NCBI GenBank assembly: GCA_965206775.1
Contig: CBDBKU010000003.1
Span: 3,286,001 to 3,350,000 of the forward strand
DNA: 64,000 nucleotides
Direction: 5' to 3'
DNA from: VXMF01 sp965206775
GTDB taxonomy: Bacteria > Acidobacteriota > Terriglobia > Bryobacterales > UBA6623
The position numbers were made by a program, and so were the translations under genes. This document shows positions 25,788 to 34,658 of this stretch, in pieces. Numbering within the stretch: the stretch's first letter is position 1; each line of letters starts with the position of its first letter. The notes under the pieces were generated by a model, which saw nothing but the letters and a program-made list of their open reading frames with translations, did not search any database and was not told where the DNA came from.

Positions 25788-28700
25788 TCAGTTAACGTAC
25801 AGGAACTCGCTTGACCCGATCATCGCCTTGCAAAAGCTCTGCCATGCACGGGCCCTGCGTTCGCGCGGAGTCGGAGCCCGGTCACCGAGAGATTTCTCGA
25901 CTCGCGCAATGAAGGTCAGGGCGCGATCGATCTCGCCCGGGTGCGGGGGCCGCGCGAGCACGTGCTCGTAAGTGTCGCGCACTCTGCCGGCGTCGTCCAG
26001 GTCCTCGCGTTCGAGCAGCCGGTCCGCCATCCTACGGGTGTGCCGTAGCATCAGCGAGCCGTTCATCATGAACAGCGCTTGCGGTGCCACCACCGCCTCG
26101 CCACGGTCCCCGTTCGGCACCGATGGGTCCGCGAACTCGAACGCGCCGAAGACATCGTATAGGGAGCTCCGCACGACTGGGAGGTAAACAGCCCTGCGGT
26201 TGCGGTTGTAGTCGAGCTTGCCCCTCGAGCGTGTGGACGCCACTCGCGCTCTATCGCGGACATCCAGGATCGACCCGCCCATCGAAAGATCCAGGCCGCC
26301 GGAAAGGTACACGATGGCATCTCGCATCGGCTCGGCCTCTAGCCGACGCCGGCTAGCTCTCCAGAGCAGGCGGTTTTCCGGGTCAGCGTCGGCAGCCTTC
26401 GCATCGAACGACGTGCTCATCTGGTAAGTGCTCGACAGGAGGATCAGCCGGTGCATCCGCTTGATCGACCAATCGCTATGGACGAACTCCAAAGCCAGCC
26501 AGTCGAGCAGCGGCTGGTTCGAGGGTTCCTGGCCGAGCCGTCCGAAGTTGTCAGGCGAGGGAACGATGCCGCGTCCGAAGTGCCAGCGCCAGAGCCGGTT
26601 GACCATGACACGGGCCGTCAGGGGGTGATCGGGCTTCACAAGCCACTCGGCCAGCTGAAGCCGTCCGCTCGCCCCCTCCGGGATCTTGGGCCTCGGCTCG
26701 TGCGAGATCGCCGACAGGAAGCCTCGGGGAACCGAATCTCCGAGCGTCCAGTGGCTGCCGCGCAAGTGAACTGGGATATCTCCGATCTCGCTCCCTTCTC
26801 GCACGCCCATCGCCCTCGGGAACTCCGGTTTGCGGGCTTCTAGTTCCTTGTGCTCCCCGTCCAGCTTCTTCAGATTCCGCCGCACGTCCTCCGGGTAGTA
26901 GATACGGGCGAGCTTCGGCGGCCGGAATGGACCGTACTTCTCGTACAGAAATGTCCTGAACTCCTCCAATCCCGGATCCGGCAGGGCGGGCTCCTCGCTC
27001 TCCTCCTTGTACCGCTCGTTCGTGTAGTCGATTGAAACCGCCTCCGGGTGCAGCGATCGCCACCGATCGACGGCCAGGTCGAACAGTTCCTGATACCGGC
27101 CAGCAAGTTCCTCTTTGGATCCGTAGGTCCGGTCCCCCAGGGCCTTCGCGGCCGGAGATTCCCACTCGTCAAGAGCACTGCCATCCCGGAAGGCGTGCCA
27201 TGCATAGAGGATCGAAGCGGTTGCTCCCTTGTCCCGGTTGAGCCGCTCCACCCACTGCTCGAGAAATCCGGGATTCAGGCCATACTCTCGGGATACCCGC
27301 ACCTCGGCCTTGGGCGCGCCGACCGATTCCGGCAACCGGCTCGGGGCGATGGCTATCGCCTTGAAGTACGGGAAGCGCGACTCGTGCTCGAGGCGAATCT
27401 CGTTCTTGCCGGATTTCAGCGGGAAAACGCCGGAGACAGACCAGCCTCCTGCGTCGGGCGAGGCCACTCGGTTGTTGACTGCGGGCGCACCGCCCTTCAT
27501 CAACAGCCCGTTAATCCGGATGTCGGCCGTGCCGTTACCGGTTGCCAGATCCATAAAATCCAGCTGGTACTCACCGCCCTCTGCCACTTCAACGTCGAAT
27601 TCAGCGTAAAACGGCCCCTTGGACGCGTCCGCTGCGTTCTTACTGCCTTTGGCGAGTTCCCTCGCGACGTTTCCGCGATCGAACTCGCCAGCGTTCCGAA
27701 CGATCGTTCCTCCATTCCCGGCATCGCTGGCACCATCCGACAAGATCGGATCGATCTCGATCTCGCGCGATCGCAGGACCTCGTTGGCGGCGAGCAGGTA
27801 GTCGCCTGCGCGTGTCCATCCATCGCCGACCAGGATTTCGTTCTGCGCGTCGGTGATTGCGGCGATTTCGTCGTTCTTCGCCTCGATCAACCTCAGGTGC
27901 GCGTCCAGAGCGTCACGATCGGGCTGAGCGGCCAGGACATACTCGTGCCACTCCGCAACCACCTTGAAGTTCTCCATCGTCTTGGAACTCTTGAAGATGC
28001 CTGCCAGCGCGTAGTAATCCGCCGTGGGAATCGGGTCGAACTTGTGGTCGTGGCACCGCGCGCAGCCCACGGTCACTCCCATAAACGCGCGGGCCATGGT
28101 GTCGAGTTGCTCGTCGACAATGTCCATCTGCATCTTGACGGGGTCGTCTTCGGCCAGCATTTTCGGCCCGAGCGTCAGGAACCCGGTAGCCGTCCATCGC
28201 TCGAACTGGGTTGCCAGATTCTCGGACGGCGGAAGCAGGTCGCCTGCGATCTGCTCGGCAATGAATCGGTCGTAGGACTTGTCCTTGTTGAACGCGTCGA
28301 TCACGTAGTCGCGATAGCGGAAGGCGTTCTTGTAGACGAGATTCTCGTCCACCCCGTTGGAATCCGAGTAACGCGCCACGTCGAGCCAGTGGCGGCCCCA
28401 GCGCTCGCCGTATCGAGGAGACGACAGCAGTCGGTCGACGACTCGCGAGAACGCTCCGGGAGCACCGTCGTCGAGAAACGCGGTGATTTCTTCGGGTCGC
28501 GGGGGAAGACCGATCAAATCGAAGTAGACCCTGCGGATAAGTGTTCTGCGATCGGCCGGAGCCGCCGGGCTGAGGCCTGCAGTCTCAAGCTTGGAGAGCA
28601 CGAAGACGTCGACCGGAGTACGCACCCAGTCGGTGTCCCACACCTCGGGCACGGCGGGATTCTTGGGAGCAACGAACGACCAGTGAGAGTGCCGGCCGGG

Positions 28701-29102
28701 TTCCTGCGACGGCGCCTCCGCTCCCCAGGGAGCCCCGATGCGCACCCAGCGCTCCAGAATCGCGAGGTCGTCTTCAGCGAGCTTGCCAGCAGGCGGCATG
28801 GCAAGCGTCTCGTCCCTGTGGCGGACCGCCCGCACCAGCAAGCTAGCCTCCACGTCGCCCGGGACGACGGCGGGACCGCGGCCGCCTCCCGCGATCAAGC
28901 CCCGGCGCGAATCCAACCGCAAGCCACCCATCGCGACATTGCCGGTCGAGGAATGGCATTCAAAGCAGTTGCCCGCCAGCAGCGGACGGACCTCCTTCTC
29001 GAAGAACTCCGATCCGCTGTCGCCTCGAACGGCAGAGGCAGACGCCAGCGCTATCACCAAATATGCCAGGAGAAGCCCGCGATTTGGCCAGCCGGTCACC
29101 AA
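25788..29102 (-). CDS. PSD1/DUF1549/DUF1553 c-type cytochrome protein
   Basis: The 1104-residue exported protein has a signal peptide (LLLAYLVIALASASAVRG) and then a cytochrome-c-like domain with the haem motif CFECH near residue 48. The DUF1549 region (LIRRVYFDLIGLPPRPEEI, RYGERWGRHWLDVARYSDSN, GCARCHDHKFDPI with a second CxxCH) comes next, then a lectin-like beta insert. The DUF1553 region (RVMVNRLWRWHFGRGIV, LDWLALEFV, LFMMNGSLM, VLARPPHPGEI) is at the C-terminus. It probably forms a unit with the following DUF1501 protein, perhaps with haem-linked electron transfer during polysaccharide degradation; the biochemical role is not established. Confidence 0.92.
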   Translation of the reverse strand: MVTGWPNRGLLLAYLVIALASASAVRGDSGSEFFEKEVRPLLAGNCFECHSSTGNVAMGGLRLDSRRGLIAGGGRGPAVVPGDVEASLLVRAVRHRDETLAMPPAGKLAEDDLAILERWVRIGAPWGAEAPSQEPGRHSHWSFVAPKNPAVPEVWDTDWVRTPVDVFVLSKLETAGLSPAAPADRRTLIRRVYFDLIGLPPRPEEITAFLDDGAPGAFSRVVDRLLSSPRYGERWGRHWLDVARYSDSNGVDENLVYKNAFRYRDYVIDAFNKDKSYDRFIAEQIAGDLLPPSENLATQFERWTATGFLTLGPKMLAEDDPVKMQMDIVDEQLDTMARAFMGVTVGCARCHDHKFDPIPTADYYALAGIFKSSKTMENFKVVAEWHEYVLAAQPDRDALDAHLRLIEAKNDEIAAITDAQNEILVGDGWTRAGDYLLAANEVLRSREIEIDPILSDGASDAGNGGTIVRNAGEFDRGNVARELAKGSKNAADASKGPFYAEFDVEVAEGGEYQLDFMDLATGNGTADIRINGLLMKGGAPAVNNRVASPDAGGWSVSGVFPLKSGKNEIRLEHESRFPYFKAIAIAPSRLPESVGAPKAEVRVSREYGLNPGFLEQWVERLNRDKGATASILYAWHAFRDGSALDEWESPAAKALGDRTYGSKEELAGRYQELFDLAVDRWRSLHPEAVSIDYTNERYKEESEEPALPDPGLEEFRTFLYEKYGPFRPPKLARIYYPEDVRRNLKKLDGEHKELEARKPEFPRAMGVREGSEIGDIPVHLRGSHWTLGDSVPRGFLSAISHEPRPKIPEGASGRLQLAEWLVKPDHPLTARVMVNRLWRWHFGRGIVPSPDNFGRLGQEPSNQPLLDWLALEFVHSDWSIKRMHRLILLSSTYQMSTSFDAKAADADPENRLLWRASRRRLEAEPMRDAIVYLSGGLDLSMGGSILDVRDRARVASTRSRGKLDYNRNRRAVYLPVVRSSLYDVFGAFEFADPSVPNGDRGEAVVAPQALFMMNGSLMLRHTRRMADRLLEREDLDDAGRVRDTYEHVLARPPHPGEIDRALTFIARVEKSLGDRAPTPRERRARAWQSFCKAMIGSSEFLYVN

Positions 29103-29199
29103 ATCAACTCTAGCCCAAATCGAAGGGCGAGGGAATGGCCGGTCGAAGCAGCAAATCGGTTGACAGGCATTTTCCCAATCGAACGCTTGAACAACTCAT

Positions 29200-29463
29200 C
29201 AGCAGACTGCTGGAGCCTCGGGAGGGAGATGATCTCGTGAATCGAGAAGGTCTCGATCTCGTCAAACCGGCGAGACCATCTCCCTTCTGAGTGATGAGCA
29301 TTGCTTTGCGGTGCACCGTCATTGTGACCACAATCTTGGCGTCGTGAATGCGATTGCCTTGCATTCCATGCGGCAAGACGAGTCCACGCAAGCGCAAGAG
29401 GACAGATTCGGTTTCGTCGAAGAGGCTCACGAATCCGAGGAACCGGTCGATGTCTGCGATCAA
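29200..29463 (-). pseudogene. Frameshifted PIN-domain (VapC-like) toxin remnant
   Basis: The minus-strand reading SLFDETESVLLRLRGLVLPH, then GNRIHDAKIVVTMTVHRKAM, resembles the second half of VapC PIN domains, where LxxHGxxGKxxHDARLVAxMxxHG is typical. After LITQKGD the pattern jumps frame to RRFDEIETFSIHEII, equivalent to the usual DFxRFxxIxxxxP end. The N-terminal Asp region is not found in one frame. This is a decayed toxin gene with at least one frameshift and no antitoxin alongside. The rest of 29103-29757 shows nothing else. Confidence 0.5.
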
Positions 29464-29757
29464 ATGCCCCCAGCATGTCCATCAGATTCCGCATATGTTC
29501 CCGGGCCACGCACGGCGCCGCTGCGCCATCGCAGAGCGCCTTGGGGCCGCGATGCCCGAACCACTCGATCTCCGGGGGGGACGGCACCATGTCGCCTTTC
29601 ACTTGAAGAGTGGCCTGCCACCGATGGCGGCCGGCACTGCCTTTCCGACCAGTTCGAGAACCGAAGCGGCGGCACGCCAACGCCTTGCAGCACAACCATC
29701 GACCGAGTAGCCTACAAGAGCCGGTCGGGCCGCCGATCGGAATACCGAGATTCAATC

Positions 29758-30801
29758 ATGCAAATGACCCGTCGCCACGCCTTGGGCGTCACCCTCAGCG
29801 GCATTGCCGCCAGCCCGGCAGCGAAAGGGGCGGAACGTCTCGGAGCAGCCATTGTCGGTACGGCCCACTCCCACTCGCTCGGTCACATGGAGGCAATTCG
29901 CGAATCAGAGAACTACGACTTCGTTGCCGTAGCGGAGCCTCACGCGAATCTTCTTGAAAAGGCGAAGGCTAACCCTCGGTGGGATGGCGTCCGATGGACC
30001 TCCGTGGACGACATCCTCTCCGACGACTCGATCAGCGTGGTGTGCGTCGAAACCGACCCGCTGGAGTCGCTCGTCTACTCGTTGGATTGCGTGAGCGCGG
30101 GCAAGCACACGAAGATCGACAAGCCGCCTGGCATCAATATCGACCTGCTCCGGCGAATCTATGGCGAAGCGCAGGATCGCAACGTGGTCGTTCAGATCGG
30201 CTACGTCTACCGCTACAATCCGGCCTTCCGTCTGGCGCGTCGAGCGATCGAGGAAGGCTGGCTCGGGCCGGTCCGCTCGATTGTGTGCCAAATGAACGAC
30301 ATGCTGTCCCCCGAGGGAAGGCGGCGGCTCGACCGTTACCCTGGCGGGCAGATGTACGAGATCTGCTGCCACATGATCGATGCGCTGATCTGGCTGATGG
30401 GGGAACCCGAACGAGTCAGTTCAGTCTTGCGAAAGACCAACCCTCAGCAGGACGAAGTCGAGGACGACGTGCTTGGGACGTTCGAATTCGATCCGGCCGT
30501 GGCGACGGTGAAGAGCCACGCGAGGGACGGCGAGCGCTACTTCTATGTCTTCGGCGAGCGCGGTTCAATCCAAATCGACGATCCGGACCGTCCGAAGGTG
30601 CGATTGACGCTAAGCGAACCGCACGGCGAGTTCAAGGCGGGAACGCACGACGTGCCGGTCGGACCGTCTCGGCGCTACCTTCCGGATCTAGACGATCTGG
30701 CTGGAGCAATCCGGGAGGGGCGCTGGGTAGAGCACTTCACGGCTAGGCACGATCTTGCCGTCCAACGCGCACTGCTGCAGGGCTGCGGCATCGGAGTGTG
30801 A
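29758..30801 (+). CDS. Gfo/Idh/MocA-family oxidoreductase, Tat-exported
   Basis: The 347-residue protein starts MQMTRRHALGVTLSGIAASP, a twin-arginine signal. A Rossmann domain follows (LGAAIVGTAHSHSLGHM, DFVAVAEP), then the family core HTKIDKPPGINI (EKP-type Lys) and VVVQIGYVYRYNPAFRLA. Near GGQMYEICCHMIDALIWLMG lies the conserved region holding the catalytic His. These enzymes oxidise or epimerise sugars and inositols with NAD(P). The 29758 start was preferred to the longer open frame from 29311, which has no coding character. It precedes the sulfatase at 30914 by 112 bp. Confidence 0.9.
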   Translation: MQMTRRHALGVTLSGIAASPAAKGAERLGAAIVGTAHSHSLGHMEAIRESENYDFVAVAEPHANLLEKAKANPRWDGVRWTSVDDILSDDSISVVCVETDPLESLVYSLDCVSAGKHTKIDKPPGINIDLLRRIYGEAQDRNVVVQIGYVYRYNPAFRLARRAIEEGWLGPVRSIVCQMNDMLSPEGRRRLDRYPGGQMYEICCHMIDALIWLMGEPERVSSVLRKTNPQQDEVEDDVLGTFEFDPAVATVKSHARDGERYFYVFGERGSIQIDDPDRPKVRLTLSEPHGEFKAGTHDVPVGPSRRYLPDLDDLAGAIREGRWVEHFTARHDLAVQRALLQGCGIGV

Positions 30802-30913
30802 TCGGATGACGTTCGCTCCGGCACGCGGCGGGACGAACCGGATTTCGGGTAAGATGCTGCGAGGCAGCGCACGACGACAGGTGGCGCGCCTCGCCCTGTA
30901 CCGCTCTTCGCTC

Positions 30914-32560
30914 ATGATCCGCTTCGTCTCAGTCCTCTGCCTCCTGACCGGCTCTTTCTCGCTCGCCGTCGCGGCGGACCGGCCGAATATCGTCGTCATC
31001 CTGCTCGACGATCTTGGCTACTCGGATCTGAGCTGCTACGGAGGAGAGATCGACACTCCCAACATCGACGCGCTCGCCGAAGGGGGCGTTCGGTTCGAGT
31101 CGTTCTACAACTCCGCCCGATGCTGCCCCAGCCGCGCTTCCCTCATGACGGGTCTTTACCCGCCCCAGACCGGCATCGCCAGCTTCACCACCAGAGAACC
31201 GCACCCTACGCGTGGCCCGGCTTACCTGGGCCGACTCAATGACCGCTGCGTAACGCTGGGCGAGGTGCTCGGCAAGTCAGGCTACAGCTGCTACTACGTC
31301 GGGAAATGGCATTTGCACGACAAGACGGGGCCGACCGACCGCGGATTCGAGGAGTTCTACGGGTATGCCTTGGATCATTCGCACGACCAATGGGACGCCG
31401 CCTACTACAAACGGATGCCTGCGGGGCGCGAGAAGGAAATCGACCCGCCGCAGGGCGAGTTCTATGCGACGGATGTCTTCAACGCGTACGCACTCGAGTT
31501 CATCAGGCAAGGACAGAAGCGCGACAAGCCGTGGTTCGTGTTCCTCGGGCACTCCTCGCCGCACTTCCCTGTCCAAGCGCCGGCCGAGAGTGCCGACAAG
31601 TACTTCGAGACATACATGCGTGGGTGGGATGTCCTTCGAGAAGAGCGCTACGCGCGCATGAAGCGAATCGGCCTGATTGACGGCAACCGGTGGACCTTCA
31701 CCAATCGCTCGCTCGTGCCGGTCGATCGAGACGATATCGCCAACGGATTCCCGGGCAAGCCGAACCCTGCGTGGAATTCGATCGCCGAGCCGCGGCAAAT
31801 GGACCTCGCTCGGAGGATGGCGCTGTTCGCGGCCATGGTCGAGCACGTCGACCGGGGTGTCGGGCAGATCGTCGAGCACTTGAAAGCCACGGACGAGTTC
31901 GACAACACGCTAATCATGCTCCTCAGCGATAACGGCGCCTGCTACGAATGGGGACCGTACGGCTTCGACGAGCGCAGCAGGCAGGGCGTCACGGTTCTCC
32001 ACACCGGCGAGAACTTGCGGAAGATGGGCGGGCCCGGCACCTACCACTCCTACGGAAGCGGGTGGGCGAATCTCGGCAACACCCCATTTCGCTTGTACAA
32101 GCACTTCACGCACGAGGGAGGCTCTGCCACTCCGTTCATCGCGCACTGGCCCGCCGGCATAAGCAACAAGGGCAGCTGGGTGCGCGAGCGCGGGCACATC
32201 ATCGACGTGATGCCCACTTTGCGGGCCGTGGCAGGAGCCGACTACCCGCTGGGGTTCGCTGGACGCACCGTCCAGCCCGAGGCAGGGCTGGACCTGCTGC
32301 CGGCATTCAGCGGCGCACAGCTGCCGAGCCGAACGCTGTACTTCGAGCACCAAGCGGCAAGAGCGATCATTCAAGGCGACTGGAAAGCGGTGTGGGGGAA
32401 GCGCATGCCCAACGAAATCAAGTGGGAACTCTACAACCTTCAGAATGATCGAAGCGAGACGACAGACTTGGCTACCGAAAACCCAGAGGTCGTGCAGCAA
32501 CTCGCTTCCGAGTGGGAAGACTATGCGAATCGGACGGGTATCGTCCTTGAAACTCGCTGA
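30914..32560 (+). CDS. Sulfatase (formylglycine-dependent, CCPSR)
   Basis: The 548-residue arylsulfatase-family protein has a signal peptide (MIRFVSVLCLLTGSFSLAVA) and then NIVVILLDDLGYSDLSCYGG (metal-binding Asp pair). The activation motif CCPSRASLMTG has its first Cys at about residue 70, the residue converted to formylglycine. GKWHLHDKTGPTDRGF and LLSDNGACYEWG provide further metal and substrate residues. It should hydrolyse sulfate esters outside the cytoplasm. An upstream ATG at 30755 would bury the signal peptide and was rejected. Confidence 0.93.
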   Translation: MIRFVSVLCLLTGSFSLAVAADRPNIVVILLDDLGYSDLSCYGGEIDTPNIDALAEGGVRFESFYNSARCCPSRASLMTGLYPPQTGIASFTTREPHPTRGPAYLGRLNDRCVTLGEVLGKSGYSCYYVGKWHLHDKTGPTDRGFEEFYGYALDHSHDQWDAAYYKRMPAGREKEIDPPQGEFYATDVFNAYALEFIRQGQKRDKPWFVFLGHSSPHFPVQAPAESADKYFETYMRGWDVLREERYARMKRIGLIDGNRWTFTNRSLVPVDRDDIANGFPGKPNPAWNSIAEPRQMDLARRMALFAAMVEHVDRGVGQIVEHLKATDEFDNTLIMLLSDNGACYEWGPYGFDERSRQGVTVLHTGENLRKMGGPGTYHSYGSGWANLGNTPFRLYKHFTHEGGSATPFIAHWPAGISNKGSWVRERGHIIDVMPTLRAVAGADYPLGFAGRTVQPEAGLDLLPAFSGAQLPSRTLYFEHQAARAIIQGDWKAVWGKRMPNEIKWELYNLQNDRSETTDLATENPEVVQQLASEWEDYANRTGIVLETR

Positions 32561-32762
32561 GGTGCCTGGCCAGCCCCATTCCCACACCTCGACGACGAGT
32601 CGAGCGCGACCCCTGCCGATTCCAAACCTCTTGGCTGACACCAAGTTCTTCGGAACCCACGACCAAGTAGATTCCTGGAACGTGGAACGAAGCAGCGGCG
32701 CTGGCGGCCTTCGGCGCGAAAACTTGCGAAGCGCTTGTTGAAAGCGAGTGCTCTACGCCGCC

Positions 32763-33695
32763 CTACGGCTCGCCCAGCGTGCGCACAAAAAACTCCTCCA
32801 CCCGAACCATGAGGGTCTCCGCCGTGTCCCCCTGCATGTCCCTAAAACCGTGGTCGGCAGACTTCACCATGTAGAGCGTCGTGTCGAGGCCAGCCTTCTC
32901 GAGAGCTGCATGGAGCAGCTCGCTCTGGTTGTACGGCACCGACTTGTCCAATTCGCCATGCATGTGAAGCATCGGAGGGTCGTCGGGCGTCACGTATCGA
33001 ATGGGATTCGCCAGCTGAGTCCTCCCGGGATACTCCTGGATCGGCGCGCCGATGAACTTGGACTCAGGCGAATCCGCCGCGTCGTGGTCGATCCGGCCGG
33101 GAAAGTCATTCATCCGCAGGAAGTCCGTGGGACCGAACCAATTGCATACAGCGTCCGGACGGGACGAGACGCCGGCATTTTCCTCGTGGATCGCGTCCCA
33201 TCCATCGACATCGTGGGCCGTCCCCAGCAGCGCCACGAGATGCCCGCCAGCGGAAGACCCCCAGGCACCGAGCCGAGACGGGTCAAAGCCGTACTTCGAT
33301 GCGTTCGCGCGCACCCAGCGCATCGCCGCCTTGACGTCCGCAATCGCCGCCGGGAACAAGGCCTCGCCGCTTAGGCGGTACTCGACCGATACCAAGCCGT
33401 AGCCACTTGAAAGGATCGGGGCGGATCTGCCGATGCCGTTCTTGGATCCCCCTCTCCAGCCTCCCCCGTGAACCCAGACAATCGCTGGAATGGGCGATGC
33501 GGGCTTGGTGGACGGAGCATACACGTCCAAACGAAGCTCTCGGTCGCCAATCGACGCGTAGGTCACGTCGGCGTGCCTGGTGATTCCGGCAGGAAGCGGG
33601 CGCTCCCTGTCCCTGTCCCGCGCTTGCGCGAACGCAGCCGACGAGGCCAGAACGAGCGCGAACGCAGCAACGATGATTCGGTTCAGAAGGTGCAT
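32763..33695 (-). CDS. Secreted alpha/beta hydrolase (carbohydrate-esterase-like lipase/esterase)
   Basis: The 310-residue protein has a signal peptide (IIVAAFALVLASSAAFAQA). The hydrolase core shows the oxyanion motif VWVHGGGWRGG, the nucleophile elbow GSSAGGHLVALLG (Ser ~150), a late acid in HMHGELDKSVP and the catalytic His in KSADHGF. This BD-FAE/HSL-like arrangement is typical of acetyl-xylan or feruloyl esterases and related deacetylases. It is the last gene of a minus-strand run sulfatase-receptor-VWFA-esterase, 63 bp after the VWFA gene, which fits removal of acyl groups from a sulfated glycan. Confidence 0.88.
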   Translation of the reverse strand: MHLLNRIIVAAFALVLASSAAFAQARDRDRERPLPAGITRHADVTYASIGDRELRLDVYAPSTKPASPIPAIVWVHGGGWRGGSKNGIGRSAPILSSGYGLVSVEYRLSGEALFPAAIADVKAAMRWVRANASKYGFDPSRLGAWGSSAGGHLVALLGTAHDVDGWDAIHEENAGVSSRPDAVCNWFGPTDFLRMNDFPGRIDHDAADSPESKFIGAPIQEYPGRTQLANPIRYVTPDDPPMLHMHGELDKSVPYNQSELLHAALEKAGLDTTLYMVKSADHGFRDMQGDTAETLMVRVEEFFVRTLGEP

Positions 33696-33758
33696 AGGTA
33701 GACAACTTTAGCGTAGGATCTGCTCCGAAGCCGCGCAAACCGAAGTGAACGAGCGGCG

Positions 33759-34655
33759 CTACGAACCCGGGTCGGCGCAGCTGAGATCTTCCTTGTGCCT
33801 CACCTCCGTACCGTTCGTTCGGATCTCGAGCCGGCGCCGGCCTTCGCAATCTGCTTCCAGCCGTAGAACCGAATGCGCGGCGATCTCGTCAAGGAGCTGC
33901 TCCGTCATTGCCGGAATCTCTTGCAGCCCCTGGGCGAACAGAGCCCGGCCGCCGGTCACCCGAGCAAACTCGCTGATGCCGTTCTGGTAAACCTCGTTGA
34001 GGTCGTCGTGCCTCCGCGACAAGTGCAGGAAGAACAGCGGCGCATGAGCCGACGAGAGGGAATCGGCAATCGAACGAATCCGCTCTCGGATCAGCTGGCC
34101 GCGGAAACGGCGGCTCAGGTCTCGCCGGTCGCTCGGGTTCACGACTGGAATCGTGTAGTCCCCGCGATAGTCCTCGATTTCCCCATCGGTCAGAAAAAGG
34201 ACGGCCAACCGGACGTCCGCCGCGTTCAGGGTCTCGTCCGCGAGCCGCGAGGCTTGGACAACCACGTCCAGCAAGCCGGGCACGCCCCGGACGTCCATGG
34301 AGTCCAGCTTCTCACGGAGCCTCTTTCGTCCGCGAATCGGATCCAGCTGGACCACTAGCCCGTCCTGAGCGGTGAGGACCCCCGCGTAGTATTTCGGTCC
34401 GAGTTCGCCGAGCTTTGCAACTATCGCATCGCGGGCCGCCTCGGCGCGATCCGGGCGATTGACCGTATCAAGGACCAGCAATAATATCAGATGCTCGTCG
34501 GGCGTCTGGACCGACTGCACGGCCACCCGCCTTCCGCCAAGAGTGACCTCGAAGCTTTCTGCCGGGCCATCGACCCAAGCCGGTGTCTTGAAGACCTCGG
34601 GACTCGCGGTCGGCGCGAGCAGGAGCGCCAGTGCGGCCAAGACTCTCGCGGGCAT
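33759..34655 (-). CDS. VWFA-related protein, acidobacterial type
   Basis: The 298-residue protein starts MPARVLAALALLLAPTAS, a signal peptide. It then has a von Willebrand A-like region: LILLLVLDTVNRPDRAEAA at the place of the first beta strand and metal site, VRLAVLFLTDGEIEDYRGD, and FFLHLSRRHDDLNEVY. The usual DxSxS metal motif is replaced by LDTVN, as is common in the VWFA-related family found in Acidobacteriota. The function is unknown; protein-protein contact at the cell envelope is likely. Its ATG lies 3 nt after the TAG of the receptor gene, so the two are almost certainly translated together. Confidence 0.85.
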   Translation of the reverse strand: MPARVLAALALLLAPTASPEVFKTPAWVDGPAESFEVTLGGRRVAVQSVQTPDEHLILLLVLDTVNRPDRAEAARDAIVAKLGELGPKYYAGVLTAQDGLVVQLDPIRGRKRLREKLDSMDVRGVPGLLDVVVQASRLADETLNAADVRLAVLFLTDGEIEDYRGDYTIPVVNPSDRRDLSRRFRGQLIRERIRSIADSLSSAHAPLFFLHLSRRHDDLNEVYQNGISEFARVTGGRALFAQGLQEIPAMTEQLLDEIAAHSVLRLEADCEGRRRLEIRTNGTEVRHKEDLSCADPGS

Positions 34656-34658
34656 GGG

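Noticed and set aside
27048..29240. 730-residue plus-strand open frame
   Set aside because: It is antisense to the PSD1 protein, whose haem and DUF1553 motifs are clear, and it has no motifs itself.
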